Counted from the stretch's first letter, positions 1 to 12,137 are shown. The stretch is 64,000 nucleotides of DNA from Neostapfia colusana (GCA_030760725.1 JASWHV010000004.1:55643136-55707135), one strand, 5' to 3'. Program-made: numbers and translations. Notes: generated from the letters alone by a model not told the origin.

Positions 1-2253
1 TTATGGTGGATTGGTAGGGTCCTAACCAGAGTTGTGACCAAGTTTTATTTGAAACAAAGTTCAATTGAACCTTGTACAAATAAAAGCCTATTTGGTCAAT
101 ATTTGAGCTTCTGAATAATTCCAGGGGTTTTCATGGCTCCAACCATTACTTTCTGGAAACTAGAATTTTGGATGGTTCTAATGGAGTTGGTTTCATGTCA
201 TTTGAAGAATTCTAAAGAAAGTTATGCCCTAATTAAGATTTGAGAAAATCTGAAAAATGTTTCTGTACATTTTTCTATTTTCTCAGGACAGTTCTCTTAA
301 TCACCTCATTAGGGATTCAGGGATTTTCTAATGAACCTTTCAGCCAAATTTCAGAATTTTTCATAAAGTAGTTCTCCAGATAAAATTCCCAACAGTTTAA
401 ATTTTGGGATTTAATTCTGGAAAACTATTCACTTTCATGAGCTGAATTTGGAATTGCTGGAAAGTACTCAGAATTCTGAGTTCAGCAAAATTTGGTTCAT
501 CGAATTTGGAGCTTCCTAGCCAAAGTTCTATGCATTTTAAGTTTGAACTAAAACTGGAAATTCCAAAAATGTTTAAATCCTGCGGGTGGGTCCACCGCCC
601 ACGTGTCGACCGCTGGAGCCGAGCCACATGGGGCCACAGACTCCTTCCCGCGCGGCCGCACTGGATCCCGGACCACAGAGAATCCCACCCATTTATCTCC
701 AGCCGCTGACGCGTGGGGCCTACCCCTTCGTCTTCCTCCGGCCACCCGCGCGACCCCGCCGCCGAGCTCGCCGGAGCTCTCGCCAGTGAGGGGTTCCGGT
801 CCTCGGAGCTTGCTGAATCTTGCCGCCAGTGCTTATCTCGGCATGAGGAACACGGTGGTGCCCTCCCCAGAGCTTGACAACCACCGGAACAGTGCTCCCG
901 CCGGCAACAGCGGCCGGGAGCTCACCGGCGACGTCTCACTCGGCATCCCATGCACCTTTTTCGATGCGGTTTGCTCGGGGAGCTCCGCTGACACCTGCTG
1001 GTCATGGACATGGACACCGATCCCCGTGAAAACGGCGGCAACTACGGCCTCATCGGCGACCTAGGCTGGATATCGGCTGTGCTTCAGAAAACTTCGAAGA
1101 ACCGTAAACCTAGCCCACAGTTCTTACTGGTTTTCGATCCTAGGTGGCCGTGGCAGTGTATAGAGCGTGTGCGTGACTTGGTATGCCCGGTGATGAGCTA
1201 ACCCCCACGAATTTTGAGATTTGGTGGGAGCTCGGTCTTAGGACCCCCGAAACTTTCCCGGCGAAATACTCCCCCGACAACCCATGAAATGGAGAACGGT
1301 TGGGACTAGAAGAATCAGCACCTCAAGGCGGCCCTTTCTTGTGTTGATCGTTGGGCACGAGAGCGTCTGTGCTGGCCGGATGCCGGCGATCAGAGAGGGC
1401 GGCCTTTCTGTGCTCGCGCGGAACCGAGAAAGAAACTCGGTCGGGAGTGGTTCTCGTTTGGAAAGCAGGAGGAAGGGCGGCGTGGGCTGTGCGCTGGCCT
1501 TTGAGCCACGGTTTGGCACCGTGAGGTGGCCGGTTGCTGCCTCGTTGGCTCGCCGCCGTTCCTCTTGCCTTGCGCATGAAGCCGAGGTCGGCTGCAGCAA
1601 CCGACTGCACCATCGTGTGTGCAACTGACCTGTGGGCCTCCCTTTTACCCCTTTTTCCCTAATAATTCTTTTCTGTTTTTGCTAATTATCCCACCAGCTA
1701 CTCACAATTTAACGTGAGACTTAGTCACTAAGTCTTGGTTTAAATTTGAATTCTCAAATTTGAACTATGTTTGGCTAAATTTGCTGCATGTTTAAACTGA
1801 AATTCAAATTCAGTTTTCAATTCTTGCAAATTTAGCTCTTGACAAGATGAACTCCAATGAAGATGAAAATTGGTGGGCTTACTCAGAAAAATGTGCTGAG
1901 TTTGAATATGAAGCTAACTTTTGAATTTGAGTGATGAAAGTTGCTACAATTTGAATTTACATTCAAATTGGCCTCTTTTTCAAATACCTCCAAAAGTGCC
2001 TCAAAAAGTGTTGGATTTCTATGAAACTTGGACTGAACCTTCCCAAGACTTTTTAAGTTCTAGGGGTGATCTCAACCTCTCAGGTTCATGTGCCCAAATC
2101 CCACTTTGTGAAAAGGAAGACTTTCCCCTCTAATCACTCTTTTGATGGAGGTTACTTGCTCTTCACAATATTTCCTAAGATATCCACAATAAAAACTGTG
2201 GTGTTGTGTGGTGATAAAAAGTTTTTGCAAGTCCCTTTTCTTGGGCTTTTACA
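1..2253 (-). repeat. LTR of minus-strand Ty3/gypsy element Gy0 (partial)
   Basis: The right edge ends in CTTTTACA, the complement of an LTR start TGTAAAAG. The last 130 bases closely match the right ends of the two Gy6 LTRs (33060-33193 and 50830-50962). Composition follows the layout of the other long LTRs here: AT-rich 1-570, GC-rich 580-1640, AT-rich 1640-2253. The edge abuts the Gy1 integrase in mid-gene, so this is probably the outer edge of the 5' LTR of an element whose body lies left of the window. Open frames in the GC-rich part (for example 603-1064) show no recognisable domain and I do not call them genes. Confidence 0.75.
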
Positions 2254-3105
2254 CTGCACACATCGTTGGGCACCAAACTGATCCGAAGTTCCGCATATCA
2301 CCTGCAGACGGATGGTCAAACTGAACTGGTCAATCAAGTGCTTGAAGACATGCTACGCGCATGTGCCATCCGCCACGGTAAAAAATGGGATAATCATTTG
2401 CCGTTGGCGAAGTTTTCATATAATAATGGCTATCAAGCTAGCATCAAGATGGCGCCGTATGAAGCTCTCTACGGCCGGAAATGTGAACACCACTCAACTG
2501 GCGTGAGTCCGGCGAGCGAGTGATCTACGGCATTGAACTTGTGAATGAGGCTGAAGAACGAGTGCGAGTAATACAAGCCAACCTCAAGGCTGCTCAATCT
2601 CGTCAGAAGAGCTATGCGGAGAAAAGATGCCGTCCTCTAAACTTCGACATCGGAGACCAGGTTTATGTCCGTGTGTCTCAAATGAAGGGAGTTCATCGTT
2701 TCGGAGTGAAGAGCAAACTCGTGCCTTGATTTATTGTTCTGTTCGCCGTCATTGAAAAATGTGGACCCATGGCCTATCGCTCGGAGTTACCGCCGTCACT
2801 CGCAGGAATTCGCAACGTTTTCCACATCTCTCAGCTGAGGAAGTGCCTCAAGCCCTCGGCTGAAATCCGCACTGAAGACATAGAAGTTCTTCAACTGGAC
2901 CTCACGTACACGGAGTATCCGATCTGGATAATCGATGAAAAGTCTCGCGCCACAAGAAACCGGACATTTTGGTTTTACAAGGTCTTGTGGAGTAACCATA
3001 CCGCTGATGAGGTGACATGGGAAAGAGAGGAGTATCTACGAACAAATTATCCGGACTTGCTATCATCGCATAACCTGTTAAGTTTCCCCACTTTGCTTTT
3101 CTTTT
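2254..3105 (+). pseudogene. Gy1 pol: integrase C-terminal half and chromodomain-like tail
   Basis: This is a remnant of the integrase that would insert the element's cDNA. It begins in the core domain near the third catalytic residue region (motif GTKLIRSSAYHLQTDGQTE) and continues through the conserved NGYQASIKMAPYEALYGR block and a GPY/F-like region. It ends in a tail with KVLWSNHTADEVTWEREE, typical of Tekay/Del chromoviruses. It is broken: a frameshift lies near 2500 and a TGA replaces an arginine codon at 2727-2729. The open frame runs on through the polypurine tract into the LTR, as it also does in Gy2. The N-terminal part of integrase is missing because Gy0 is inserted at 2253. Confidence 0.9.
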
Positions 3106-3106
3106 G

Positions 3107-3125
3107 GAATCTCGGGACGAGATTC
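3107..3125 (+). other. Pre-PPT hairpin of Gy1
   Basis: GAATCTCG and CGAGATTC form a perfect 8-bp stem around a 3-base loop, directly upstream of the polypurine tract. The same hairpin stands at this place in Gy2, Gy5 and Gy6. Confidence 0.7.
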
Positions 3126-3130
3126 TTTTT

Positions 3131-3143
3131 AAGGGGGGAGGGA
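3131..3143 (+). other. Polypurine tract of Gy1
   Basis: The purine run AAGGGGGGAGGGA immediately precedes the LTR start TGTAAAATCCCC at 3144. This is the plus-strand DNA primer site for reverse transcription. Confidence 0.9.
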
Positions 3144-5581
3144 TGTAAAATCCCCAAAAAGTGGTACCAAGAATTTCAACACATTTACGCTTAGGAAAAA
3201 TGAGGAGAATTAAAACTTTGAATTATAACAGTGTGAGTTCAAAGTGATGATTCAAACCTCCCAAAAACTTCCAACATGGAGATCTAAATTCATAACTTTG
3301 GGTCTTCATGTTTCAAATAATTAACCTTCCAAATTTCAGCTCATTTGGAGGGGTTCTAATATTTGTTTGGGATTAAAAGAGGATGCCATCTAATCTAAAT
3401 TTAAATTTCAGTTTCAAATCCCAACTTCTTCAATTTGCCAATTTGGTTCCAGAAATGTGTTCTCCACATTTGAATTAGCAGCCATGACAAAATTCAGAAA
3501 TATTGGAGTTGGTTTCCTATGCTTTAGGAACAATGCAAATGAAGAATTCAAATTCCATTTCCAATTCAATTAACCAAACTAAATTCAAATTCCACACTAG
3601 AATTCAAGTCAGTGGGAATTCAAATTTTTAAACCATAACATTGAGGTGAAGCAAAGCCTTTAATTTTGAATAGCTGTGGTGAAAAGATCAGTGGGAAAAT
3701 GGAACAAGAATTAAAGAGGTGGAGCCCACTAGTCAGCTACACAGAGATGCAAACCGCCTCTGTTCTCTTCGGACGATCACCGAACGGTGCTAGCTCTCAG
3801 CTGCAACCCGCTCCCGAGGACTGCACCGTGCCACCTCCTGTTTTTCTCGGGCGCGTGATCATCGCTGCACACCACAGCTGCAGCACACTTCCATTTCCCC
3901 TCTCTTCCTTCAACTGACGCGTCTCTCAGCTCCTTGCTCTAGAGCACGACCAAAAACCACCGAGCTAAACTGTTCCTCTCGATCCCACGCTGCCGATCAC
4001 ACACCGGCGACTTGTGTTCCTAGCTGAGCCACCCACAAGCTCCGCCGGCGCCCCCTCGACTTTTTCCACCGTCCCCCAGCCCGTGGCCGGCCGTCTACAC
4101 TACTGCCGAGCTGTTCTTCTCCAAGGAAAAAAGGGCACGACGCCGCCTACTCGGTTCCATGTCACACGGCCGACTCAAACCTCCCCAGCGCGAGAAAAAC
4201 CACACAAAGGTGCATCATGGAGTCTAGATTCTCATACCGAAGCCCTTTTGTTCTTTACCACCGCCGGCTAACCGGAATTTATGGATTACCTAAGGTGCAC
4301 GTGAAGAACCGACTTTGGCAAAGTCCTGAAATGCTTCTAAACCGCTTGATCAGTCGTTCTACACTTCAAACCATAGCAACTACAGCTCCTAGCACCCTCC
4401 TATGCCGAATACCGAAGCTAACCGACCACCCTACAAGCGGGACAATGGAAAATCGCCGCCGCCGGCAAAAATGTGGCGGGTCACCGGTGACAGCCATGTT
4501 GCCGCCGTTGTTATCTCGGGCTAGTGGTAGCATCGTGTTCTACGTGCTCTATGGATGGTGTACGGCACCTTAGCTCACCAGTTGAAGCTTGGGATGTGAT
4601 GTTCCTTGCCGGCGCCACGCCGCCGAGCCACCTCAACGGTGCCGATGGGTTTTCCGGCGTTTTCATGCCTCGAAACCTTGCCCGGCTGCTAGGTCGTGAC
4701 GTGAGGATGGTGTAGCACGAAACTTCATCAAGAATGGTTGAGAATGGGAGGAGAACGAGGCGTGCCATCTTTGGTTCCGGCGTGCGGCGCCCGGGGTCTG
4801 TCGGGAGGTTGAAGACGACCGACCTGTGGACCCCACTGTCAGCCGCTGCTAGAATTATTTGAAGTTCCTGTTAAGCAAATAATTCCAGAAATTGGCCAAT
4901 CTTTGCAGGCCCATAACTTTTTGTAGAAAACTCCAAAAGGGTGATACCAATTTTGTTGGAATCCTCATAAGCAGTACTTCACAGAGGAACAAATTGCTTG
5001 CTATGAAAATTCCCAGGAATTTCTGTAGAATTGTTTTTTAGTAAATCCTTTAGAGATTTATTCCAGGAGCAATTCGTACATTCCCAAATTTGGATAGCAA
5101 ATCCTTTTCCTAGTTACTGAGCTCCAATAAAAATTTGAGAGTCATTGGAGTTCATTTGCTAGGCTAAATTACCTTCCAAAGTTCTGCCTCTATTTAAAAA
5201 ATCAAATTCTAAACAGAAACTTTTCAGAACTCCTGTCCAACTTCAAAGATTCATATCTCTGTTGGTAGCTCCAAAAATGGTGAAACAAATTTTTTTAGAA
5301 CCATGGAGACTTACCCTAAGCAGATCTTCCACTGTTAGACATGTTAAAACTGCAGATTTGGGCACGAAATTCATAAAAGCCTTGTACATGTGGGAATATT
5401 GGAGACACAAGGTGCAATGAAATTTCTCCAAATTTTGCTCAGATCATCCTTAGATAGTATAGTATCCACTGAAAAAATTCGAAAGCGAATTAAGGAATCT
5501 AAATAGCAGTAGCTATGAATAGAAGTTTACTTCTTATACTTCATTAGCACTTATACATATATTTTGCTACATTTCATTCAG

Positions 5582-5658
5582 TGACCAAAGTTGAGGACAC
5601 GCCGGAGCCATTGGACATCCTCCCACCGACGGTAACTTCTCCTTTGACTCGCAACCAG
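5582..5658 (+). pseudogene. LTR exon A (Gy1 copy)
   Basis: Exon-like segment between an acceptor-like site (pyrimidine-rich, ends TTCATTCAG at 5581) and a GC-type donor (CAG|GCAAGC). It encodes VTKVEDTPEPLDILPP, matching the Gy3 and Gy8 copies. It is 77 nt long against 78 in Gy3: one base is lost after the LPP codons, which shifts the frame. It has no known function. Confidence 0.5.
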
Positions 5659-6511
5659 GCAAGCCCCGGTTTGCATTTAAGTACTTTTGCAATGTTTTCA
5701 TTTGTATCACTTAGGTTTAGGGTGTAATGCATGCATTAGAGTTAGGGTGATTGAAACCCCACTTGCATAACCTTTAAATCCTATGGTGGGTTGGGTAGTT
5801 TACAAACTCAATGAGTATAGAATGTCATGCTAATGTTCTTAGGATCTCGGTAGAAGTCGTGTGGTTGGAATCTACTTGCGAGATAGGTATTTATTCACAC
5901 GGTATGGACAGAGGTAGATAATGGCTTAAGATTGTGAAACTGAGACCCAGCTAGGGGGATAGGATGAGTGAGCGGAGGTCTCACGTGCGTAGCCCTGTTG
6001 GTGTTCATTGAGGACCGAGACGTATGCGGCCCTGCTGGACAAGTATCAAACAGTGCCGGATGCATACAGGCATATGGGAACTAGGAAACCGATGTATTGG
6101 TTAACCTGGGTGCCGAGGCTTACCCAACCATTTATAGGAGTGGGTTGAGGGTAGCAAGGTGTAAATCTGCCGGTGGGCACAGACACGCTCCACACGGGGA
6201 CCTCCTGCCCGTTACGGATGGACCGGTTCGGCATTTGGGTTGCCTTTGAAAGGTTGTTGCATACAACAGAGTAGGAAGGTGTGAAGCACCATACTTCTGA
6301 AAGTGGGTGTATGTGACGTGTTATCCGGGTGTCTCCTGATTGCAATCACCGTCCCTCGCGGTTATTTGAGTACCGCTTGTTCACTGTGCTGTGACGTAGT
6401 AAGAAGTGAAATAAGCCAACTGAATATGCTGCATTGAACTACTAATGTCTTGAAACCCTGTATGCTGTAGTTGTAGAGCTAATTAAGTTTATCTTCCACT
6501 TTGGGCATCAC

Positions 6512-6522
6512 CACATCGGAGG
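6512..6522 (+). other. 5' arm of LTR hairpin (Gy1), loop interrupted by Gy2
   Basis: CACATCGGAGG is the left arm. The matching right arm CTTCCGATGTG is at 18526-18536, on the far side of the Gy2 insertion. Confidence 0.65.
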
Positions 6523-6526
6523 AAAG

Positions 6527-6531
6527 CGTTT
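6527..6531. repeat. Target-site duplication of Gy2 (left copy)
   Basis: CGTTT here and at 18505-18509 flank Gy2 exactly. Removing Gy2 and one copy restores the continuous hairpin loop seen in Gy8. Confidence 0.9.
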
Positions 6532-6661
6532 TTTAGGGAACCCCTTCCGGGATCCACACTCCAGGATACACATTGGGTGGTGTCATGCGATGCAGCACCC
6601 AACAGCTTACATGAAGAGAACCATAAAGTACAAAGTCTTTTTATTTCTCAACATAGTGTCA

Positions 6662-6861
6662 TTAACAAAATAATGTACCACGAAGGTACATGCAGTGGAA
6701 TATACATACACACTTACACTCGGTCATAACTACGCAAAAGAGAAGACGTCGAGCCCGTCGACGCTTCTTACTAGCTTCCACAAAGATGAGTGCAGCGGCA
6801 GGGTTTCCAGTGAGTCGCTGATGGCTCACCGATACACCATCTTCATAGCAAATTTTATATC
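6662..6861 (-). other. LTR exon B-like open frame (Gy2 3' LTR)
   Basis: After the acceptor-like TTTTGCAG (minus strand) an open frame of about 65 codons begins GYKICYEDG, in phase 1. The Tyr-Glu-Asp core sits where Gy5 has DYYEDQ and Gy8 has ESYEEG. The exon A equivalent of this family (7965-8076) has in-frame stops and a length that is not a multiple of three. So this family probably no longer codes. Confidence 0.35.
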
Positions 6862-7049
6862 CTGCAAAACACTAATAATGCAACCGTGGGCACGATGGCT
6901 CAGCAAGACATAACCGACACTCCTAACCATGAAACTCTACATGCAGGTATTCTTAACATAGGAAAAATATGATGCGATAAATACACGCCTACATGTTAAT
7001 CCTTACTTTCAGTTTAATAGCAGCAGATTATTATGCCTTAGGCAGCCCT

Positions 7050-7096
7050 CACATCGGAAGTCCACAATCAAACAAGAAACGCTTTCCTCCGATGTG
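7050..7096 (-). other. Conserved LTR hairpin (Gy2 3' LTR)
   Basis: The arms CACATCGGAAG and CCTCCGATGTG (plus strand) can pair with one G-U wobble around a loop containing the complement of AAAGCGTTTCTTG. The same structure occurs in the Gy1, Gy4, Gy7 and Gy8 LTRs. Confidence 0.65.
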
Positions 7097-10000
7097 GTGA
7101 TGCCCGAAGTGGAATATAAACTTAGTGAGCTCTACAACTATATCATACATGGTTGGCAATACAATGAATTTAAGAACTTCACATCAGCAATGATTCATTT
7201 CACCTCATCTAGAAATAATTACTACGTCACAACTCAGTGAACATGTGGTACTCATATAACCGCGAGGGACGGTGATTTGAATCAGAACACACCCGGAATA
7301 CACGACACATACACCCGCCTCGAAAGACTCACATAGGAGCTCTTTCTTACGTTGTATGCAGCAACCTTTCACCCATTACTCCAATGCCGAACCAGTTCCG
7401 CCGACCCATCAGAAGGGCCACTACCCAGAACACATCGAAGTTGCTACGCTAGTGGGTTTACACCTCTGACACCAACCCCCAAAGTATGGCCGTATAAGTT
7501 TCGACATGAGAGTACCCGAGTTACATCAGTTTCCTGGACCCCATAATTCCAGTATGCATCTGGTACTGTTAAAACTTGCTCAGCAGGGCGGCATACACAT
7601 CGGTCCTTAACCGACACAAACAGAGCTACAGCCACACAGGCGCAACGTCCTGCTGCTTCTACTCTCTGCTCGGTCTCATTTTCCATTCCAGAACTTTCAT
7701 TCCCTAGAATCATACCCCGCTGAACCAGCATCCTAAACTCGCGAGTAGTTTCCAACTACCCGACTTATACCGGATCCTATACAACTTAAGCCTAGCAGAA
7801 AACTACACAAAGGTAACCTATTCTACCCTGTAACTCCAAGGTTTTGTGGTCATGCATTTGGAGTATCAATCACCTAAACCTAATGCACAATACATACTAG
7901 ACCCATAAAAGTGATACAAAGAAAAATGTAACTAAAAAGCTGTTAAATGCAAACCGGGGCTTGCCTTATGTTGCTGCAGGTTTATTTGTACTTCTAAGTC
8001 AGTATCTTGGCGATAAGTTAAGCCTCAACTTGTTGCTCCGAGTCAAGTTGCTCGTCGACCTCCTTCGTCGTATTTCCTACCGACATGAATATGCACAGTT
8101 TTATGCTGCAAGTAAAGACATTATAAAACAAAAGTTTTTTTATGACTAAAAAAGAGTTTAGATCAACTACGGATCGAGATTTGGTTTTTTCTATGTGCCG
8201 GAACAGAGAATAGAACATTTTAGCATTGGAGGTTTTGGAATAAAGTTCAAAGGACCATATAATGGACATAAGTATGAAGCTGGACATAATTGGCAGAAAA
8301 CTGGAGAAGATGATCTCAACTTGCTATTAAATTTTTACAGTGGTACATAGATCATACAGAGGTATGGCTTGCAAAATTTCAGACAGAGTTGATGTAAGAT
8401 GTGGCCTAGGGAATTTTCTTAACTAATTGGATTCTCTGAATTCCTATGAAAATTATACTGTCTTTTCATGCTCCAAATTTGGTTTTTCAGAAACTTGGGA
8501 GTCTCATGAGTCCATAGGACTTGGTTTTACCATTTTTTGGAGCTTCCTACAAAGAGATATGGACTTTAGAAGTTGGAGCTAAAAGCTGAAAAATCTTTCT
8601 GTTATTTTTCCTAATTTTCAGAGACATACAAGATTGAATCAACATTTGGCCAAGCAAATGAAGTCCAATCCCGCTGAAAATTTTAGTGGAGTTCAAGGAT
8701 TCTTGGAAGGATGTCCTGCCCAAATTTGGGAATTTTCCAATAAACAGAACTCCTGTAAACATCCCTACAAGATTTTATTAAATAAATTAATGAGCCAAAT
8801 CTATGAATTTTCATAAATATTTGGCTGCACCGTTGGATAGTACTATTTGAGAGGAATCCAATAAAATTTATTTCACAATTTTTGGAGGTTCCTACACAAA
8901 GTTATGGCTCTCCAAAGTTTGAACCGAATTAGGAAAATCCGGAACAAGTTTAAACACTGCCCGTGGGCCCCACCTGTCACCCCTCATCTTCAACCTTGCG
9001 CCAGACAGGGCCAGTGGCGGCTCTCTCCGGCGAGGGATGCTGGACCGGCCTTCCCGGCCACCTCCCGACCCCCTGCTGGCCGCCCCCACATTTTTCATCA
9101 CTCTGAACGTGTTGGTGAGATCGCCAGCGGCCGAATCTCACCGGAAACCATGGCGCACCGACAACAGCAAGACCTAGGGCTCCAGCGAGGTCGTGCACGG
9201 TGAATTCTCCACCAAATGATCGGTTGTTGGACTCTAAAGAACCATGGAATCATGTAGAAGGTCGACGTAGGGTTCAAACGAGCCGGGGAGCGGTCCAAAC
9301 CTATCGGCACCGTGCGCCCGACGTGGTCCAGCGGTATTCCCTCAAAAAGAACTCGGATTCCTCGCTCTACACTCAATTTCTCGGTCTAAAATCGATGGAG
9401 GAGGTGTGCTAGGCAGTTAAGAACTTGTGTGCGGAGTTTGGAACACATCCAACACGAATTGAGGATGAATTTTGCAATTCCTTACCTCGGGGTCAGTTTG
9501 TGCCGCCCGGGAGAAAATCTTGAAATTCTCCCTCTGTGATCAATGGATAGGGCTGAGTTTTGGAGGTGAACAACTAGGCTCGTGGGTGCACCAAAGGGTT
9601 GGTTTGCTTGGGCTCGATCTTACTCGGTTCAGGCTGTCCACGGTGACCTTGCTCGGTTTTTCGGTGATCCACACGGGAGATGCATCAACTTGCTGTTTTC
9701 CGGTGCAAACGAGCTCGGGACCGTGGGGAAAGGAGCTAGCCGGCTAGAGCACTCAGGGGCGAAGCTTTTTGCTGTGGGGAGCTCGGGCAAAGGAAATTCC
9801 GTTGGTGGCTGTGATTGGGAGAAGCACTGCAGCGCTGTTTGCTCCGGTGTGAGCGAGACTGTGGAGCAGGTGGCTCAAGTGGGAAGGCAAAGTGCTGAAG
9901 ACTTCCCTCGGCGTCCTCAGCCACAGAGCAGGAGCTGGCGCTCGGCAACGTCGGTTGGCACCGGCGAGCGCATGCGAGAGTGAAGAGCAAAGTCGGTTGA

Positions 10001-10430
10001 AGCCTTTTATGTATGACATGTGGGGTCCACCTCTCCCTTATCCCTCAATTCCGTTTAAAATAGCAAACGAGCTCCAAATTTGATCAAACTCGGAGGATAG
10101 GCCAAAACAAATATGAGAAACACAACGGTGCACTCAAATTTGAATTTCGGTGAAGTCGGTATTTGAAACTGAGATTTAAATTCAAATTTGAATTTTCTCC
10201 CGTTTAAATTCCAACAAATAGGAAATCCTTCTCAAATGTTCCGAAAATATGCCGGGCTACCCGTGGATGTGTGGAGAACCAAATGGTAGCTTTAGATTTC
10301 CGTGTTCGGGAATTTTTTGCAAGTTCAAGTTTAGACTTGGAGCTCACACCTTTAAATTCAAAGTTTAAATTCCCTCTCCTTTTCTCGGTGTGAATTGCAG
10401 CTCCACTTGCTAGAGTTTTCGGATTTCACA

Positions 10431-10447
10431 TTCCCCCCCCCCTTAAA
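10431..10447 (-). other. Polypurine tract of Gy2
   Basis: On the minus strand, TTTTAAGG followed by a run of ten G in all precedes the LTR start TGTGAAATCC. The pre-PPT hairpin (GAATCTCG/CGAGGTTC, with a wobble) is at 10450-10468. Confidence 0.9.
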
Positions 10448-10469
10448 AAGAACCTCGTCCCGAGATTCA

Positions 10470-11500
10470 TAAAGAAGAGATACATCGTAGAGGAGTTACC
10501 GGATATAAGCCGACAGCAAGTCCGGATAGTTTGAACGGAGGTATTCTTCACTCTCCCATGTGCTTCCTCCGCGGTATGATTGCTCCATAATACCTTATAA
10601 AATAGGAGTGTCCGATTCCTGGTTGACCGAGACTTTTCATCAATAATCCGGATTGGGTGCTCGGTATAAGAGAGATTCGGTTGCAATGTCTTGAGATCTT
10701 CAGTGTGGACAGCAGTGGTATTGTTGAGACATTTCCGAAGTTGGGAGACGTGAAATATGTCATGCACCCCAGCAAGATTCGTCGGTAGCTTACGCCGGTA
10801 GGCTATGGGTCCACATTTCTCCAGGATAGCAAATGGACCGATAAACCAGGGAGCGAGCTTTCCTTTTACACTGAATCGATGAACTCCCTTCATTGACAAG
10901 ACGCTGAGATATTCGTAGTCTCTGACATTGAAGTTCAGCGGTCGACGTCGCTGGTCTGCATAACTCTTCTGTCGAGATTGAGCAGCCTTTAAATTTGCTT
11001 GTATGACCCGAACTCGTTCTTCGGCATCATTGACAAGGTCAATCCCGAATGTCACTCTTTCACCGGATTCGCACCAATTCAGCGGTGTGCGACATCTCCG
11101 TCTGTAAAGAGCCTCGTATGGTGCCATCTTGATACTCGTTTGATAGCTGTTGTTGTACGAGAATTCCGCCAACAGTAAATAAGCATCCCAATTCTTACCA
11201 TGATGGATGGCACACGCTCTCAACATATCTTCAATGACTTGATTCACCTTCTCGGTTTGTCCATCAGTTTGAGGGTGATATGCGGAGCTTCTAAGCAATT
11301 TGGTTCCCAAAGATGTGTGCAGCTATTCCCAGAAACGAGAAATGAACAGTGCACCCCGATCTGAAACTATGGTTCTTGGAACTCCATGCTGGCATAAGAT
11401 CCGTTCAATGTATAACTCCGCATATTTCTTGGCGTTGAATCCCACATTCACTGGTATGAAGTGTACTGACTTGGTTAATCGGTCAACGATTACCCAAACT
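10470..11500 (-). pseudogene. Gy2 integrase, C-terminal two thirds, and chromodomain-like tail
   Basis: The minus-strand frame 10426-11310 carries the integrase core end (GTKLLRSSAYHPQTDGQTE), the NNSYQTSIKMAPYEALY block and the GPF/Y region. The tail contains KVLWSNHTAEEAH, as in Tekay/Del chromoviruses. The tail reads out of frame after HTAEEA and runs through the polypurine tract. The stretch 11311-11500, covering the DRLTKS and SDRG motifs, is in another frame, so the gene is frameshifted near 11310 and 11490. Confidence 0.88.
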
Positions 11501-12137
11501 GATCATGCTTCCGAGATGTTAGCAGCAGTCCGACAATAAAATCTATTCTCACATCTTCCCACTTCCATGCCGGAATATGAAGGGGCTGTAGCAAACCAGG
11601 TTTCTTCATGTGATCTGCTTTCACTCTTCGACACGTATCGCAATCGGATACATATTTAGCTATTTCCCGCTTCATCCGTGTCCACCAAAACCTGTTTCTC
11701 AAATATTGGTACATCTTGTTGCTGCCCGGATGAATGGAAAATTTTAATAAATGAGCTTTGTCTAATATTTTCTTGCGAAGCTTCATGTCACAGGGCACGA
11801 CTATACGGTTTTTGAACCATAGCGTACCATTCTCATCTTTCCGAAAGCACTTAGCTTCTCCTTTGTCTATTCTCTTCTGGATATGGGTCATGCCCTTATC
11901 TTTCTTTTGCGCCTCTACAATTTCATCATGAATTGTAGGAATGAGGGCAAGGTTAAACAATGACCCATAAGGAACTAAGCGCAGGATCGGTTCCTCTTCT
12001 TCCATTGCAGCCATGGTTAAGTTATGAACATGTGATTTCCGACTAAGTGCGTCAGCAACCACATTCACTTTTCCAGGATGGTGATGAACCTCTAGTTCAT
12101 AATCTTTGATTAACTCTAACCATATTCGCTGCCTCAT
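11490..12137 (-). pseudogene. Gy2 RNase H end, linker and integrase zinc-binding domain
   Basis: 215 codons are open. They start in the RNase H C-terminus (ELIKDYELEVHHHPGK, VVADALSRK), then a linker, then the integrase HHCC zinc-binding domain (HPGSNK, then CDTC). They reach the first catalytic Asp in RIDFIVGL. The frame is lost before the DRLTKS motif. It joins the next segment downstream (10470-11500) only by frameshift. Confidence 0.88.

Larger units (their letters stand above)
3144..6531 (+). repeat. Gy1 3' LTR, left segment
   Basis: The LTR begins with TGTAAAATCCCC after the polypurine tract. In order it holds an AT-rich block (3144-3690), a GC-rich block (3700-4850) with short uninformative open frames, and an AT-rich block (4860-5580). 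A coding-like exon A follows (5582-5658), then intron-like sequence up to the first arm of a conserved hairpin. At 6531 it is interrupted by Gy2. Together with 18510-19066 the LTR is about 3.9 kb. Confidence 0.85.
6532..10430 (-). repeat. Gy2 3' LTR
   Basis: The minus-strand LTR starts TGTGAAATCCG (right edge at 10430). Its left edge is a decayed form of the CCCCACA end seen in the other copy at 15620. The GC-rich island lies at 8960-10000, flanked by AT-rich DNA. A hairpin is at 7050-7096, the motif GCAAGCCCCGGTTTGCATTT is on the minus strand near 7963, and a poly(A) signal complement (TTTATT) is at 6640-6645. Open frames in the GC-rich island (for example 9582-9983) have no recognisable domains. 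Confidence 0.9.

Noticed and set aside
603..1064. Open frame of 153 codons in the GC-rich part of the Gy0 LTR, and similar frames at 4014-4573, 9582-9983, 21133-21639, 31357-32625 and 49854-50403, as host genes
   Set aside because: They lie in GC-rich islands of LTRs where stops are rare, overlap one another in several frames, and show no recognisable domain. The positions repeat in each LTR.
7965..8076. Exon A of the Gy2 LTR family as a coding exon
   Set aside because: 112 nt long in both LTRs (not a multiple of three), with several in-frame stops shared by both copies, so it was already non-coding at insertion.
10470..10775. Centromere-type (CRM) chromovirus
   Set aside because: The integrase tail has the WSNHTAEEATWE form of Tekay/Del-type elements, and the long LTRs and PBS do not point to CRM.
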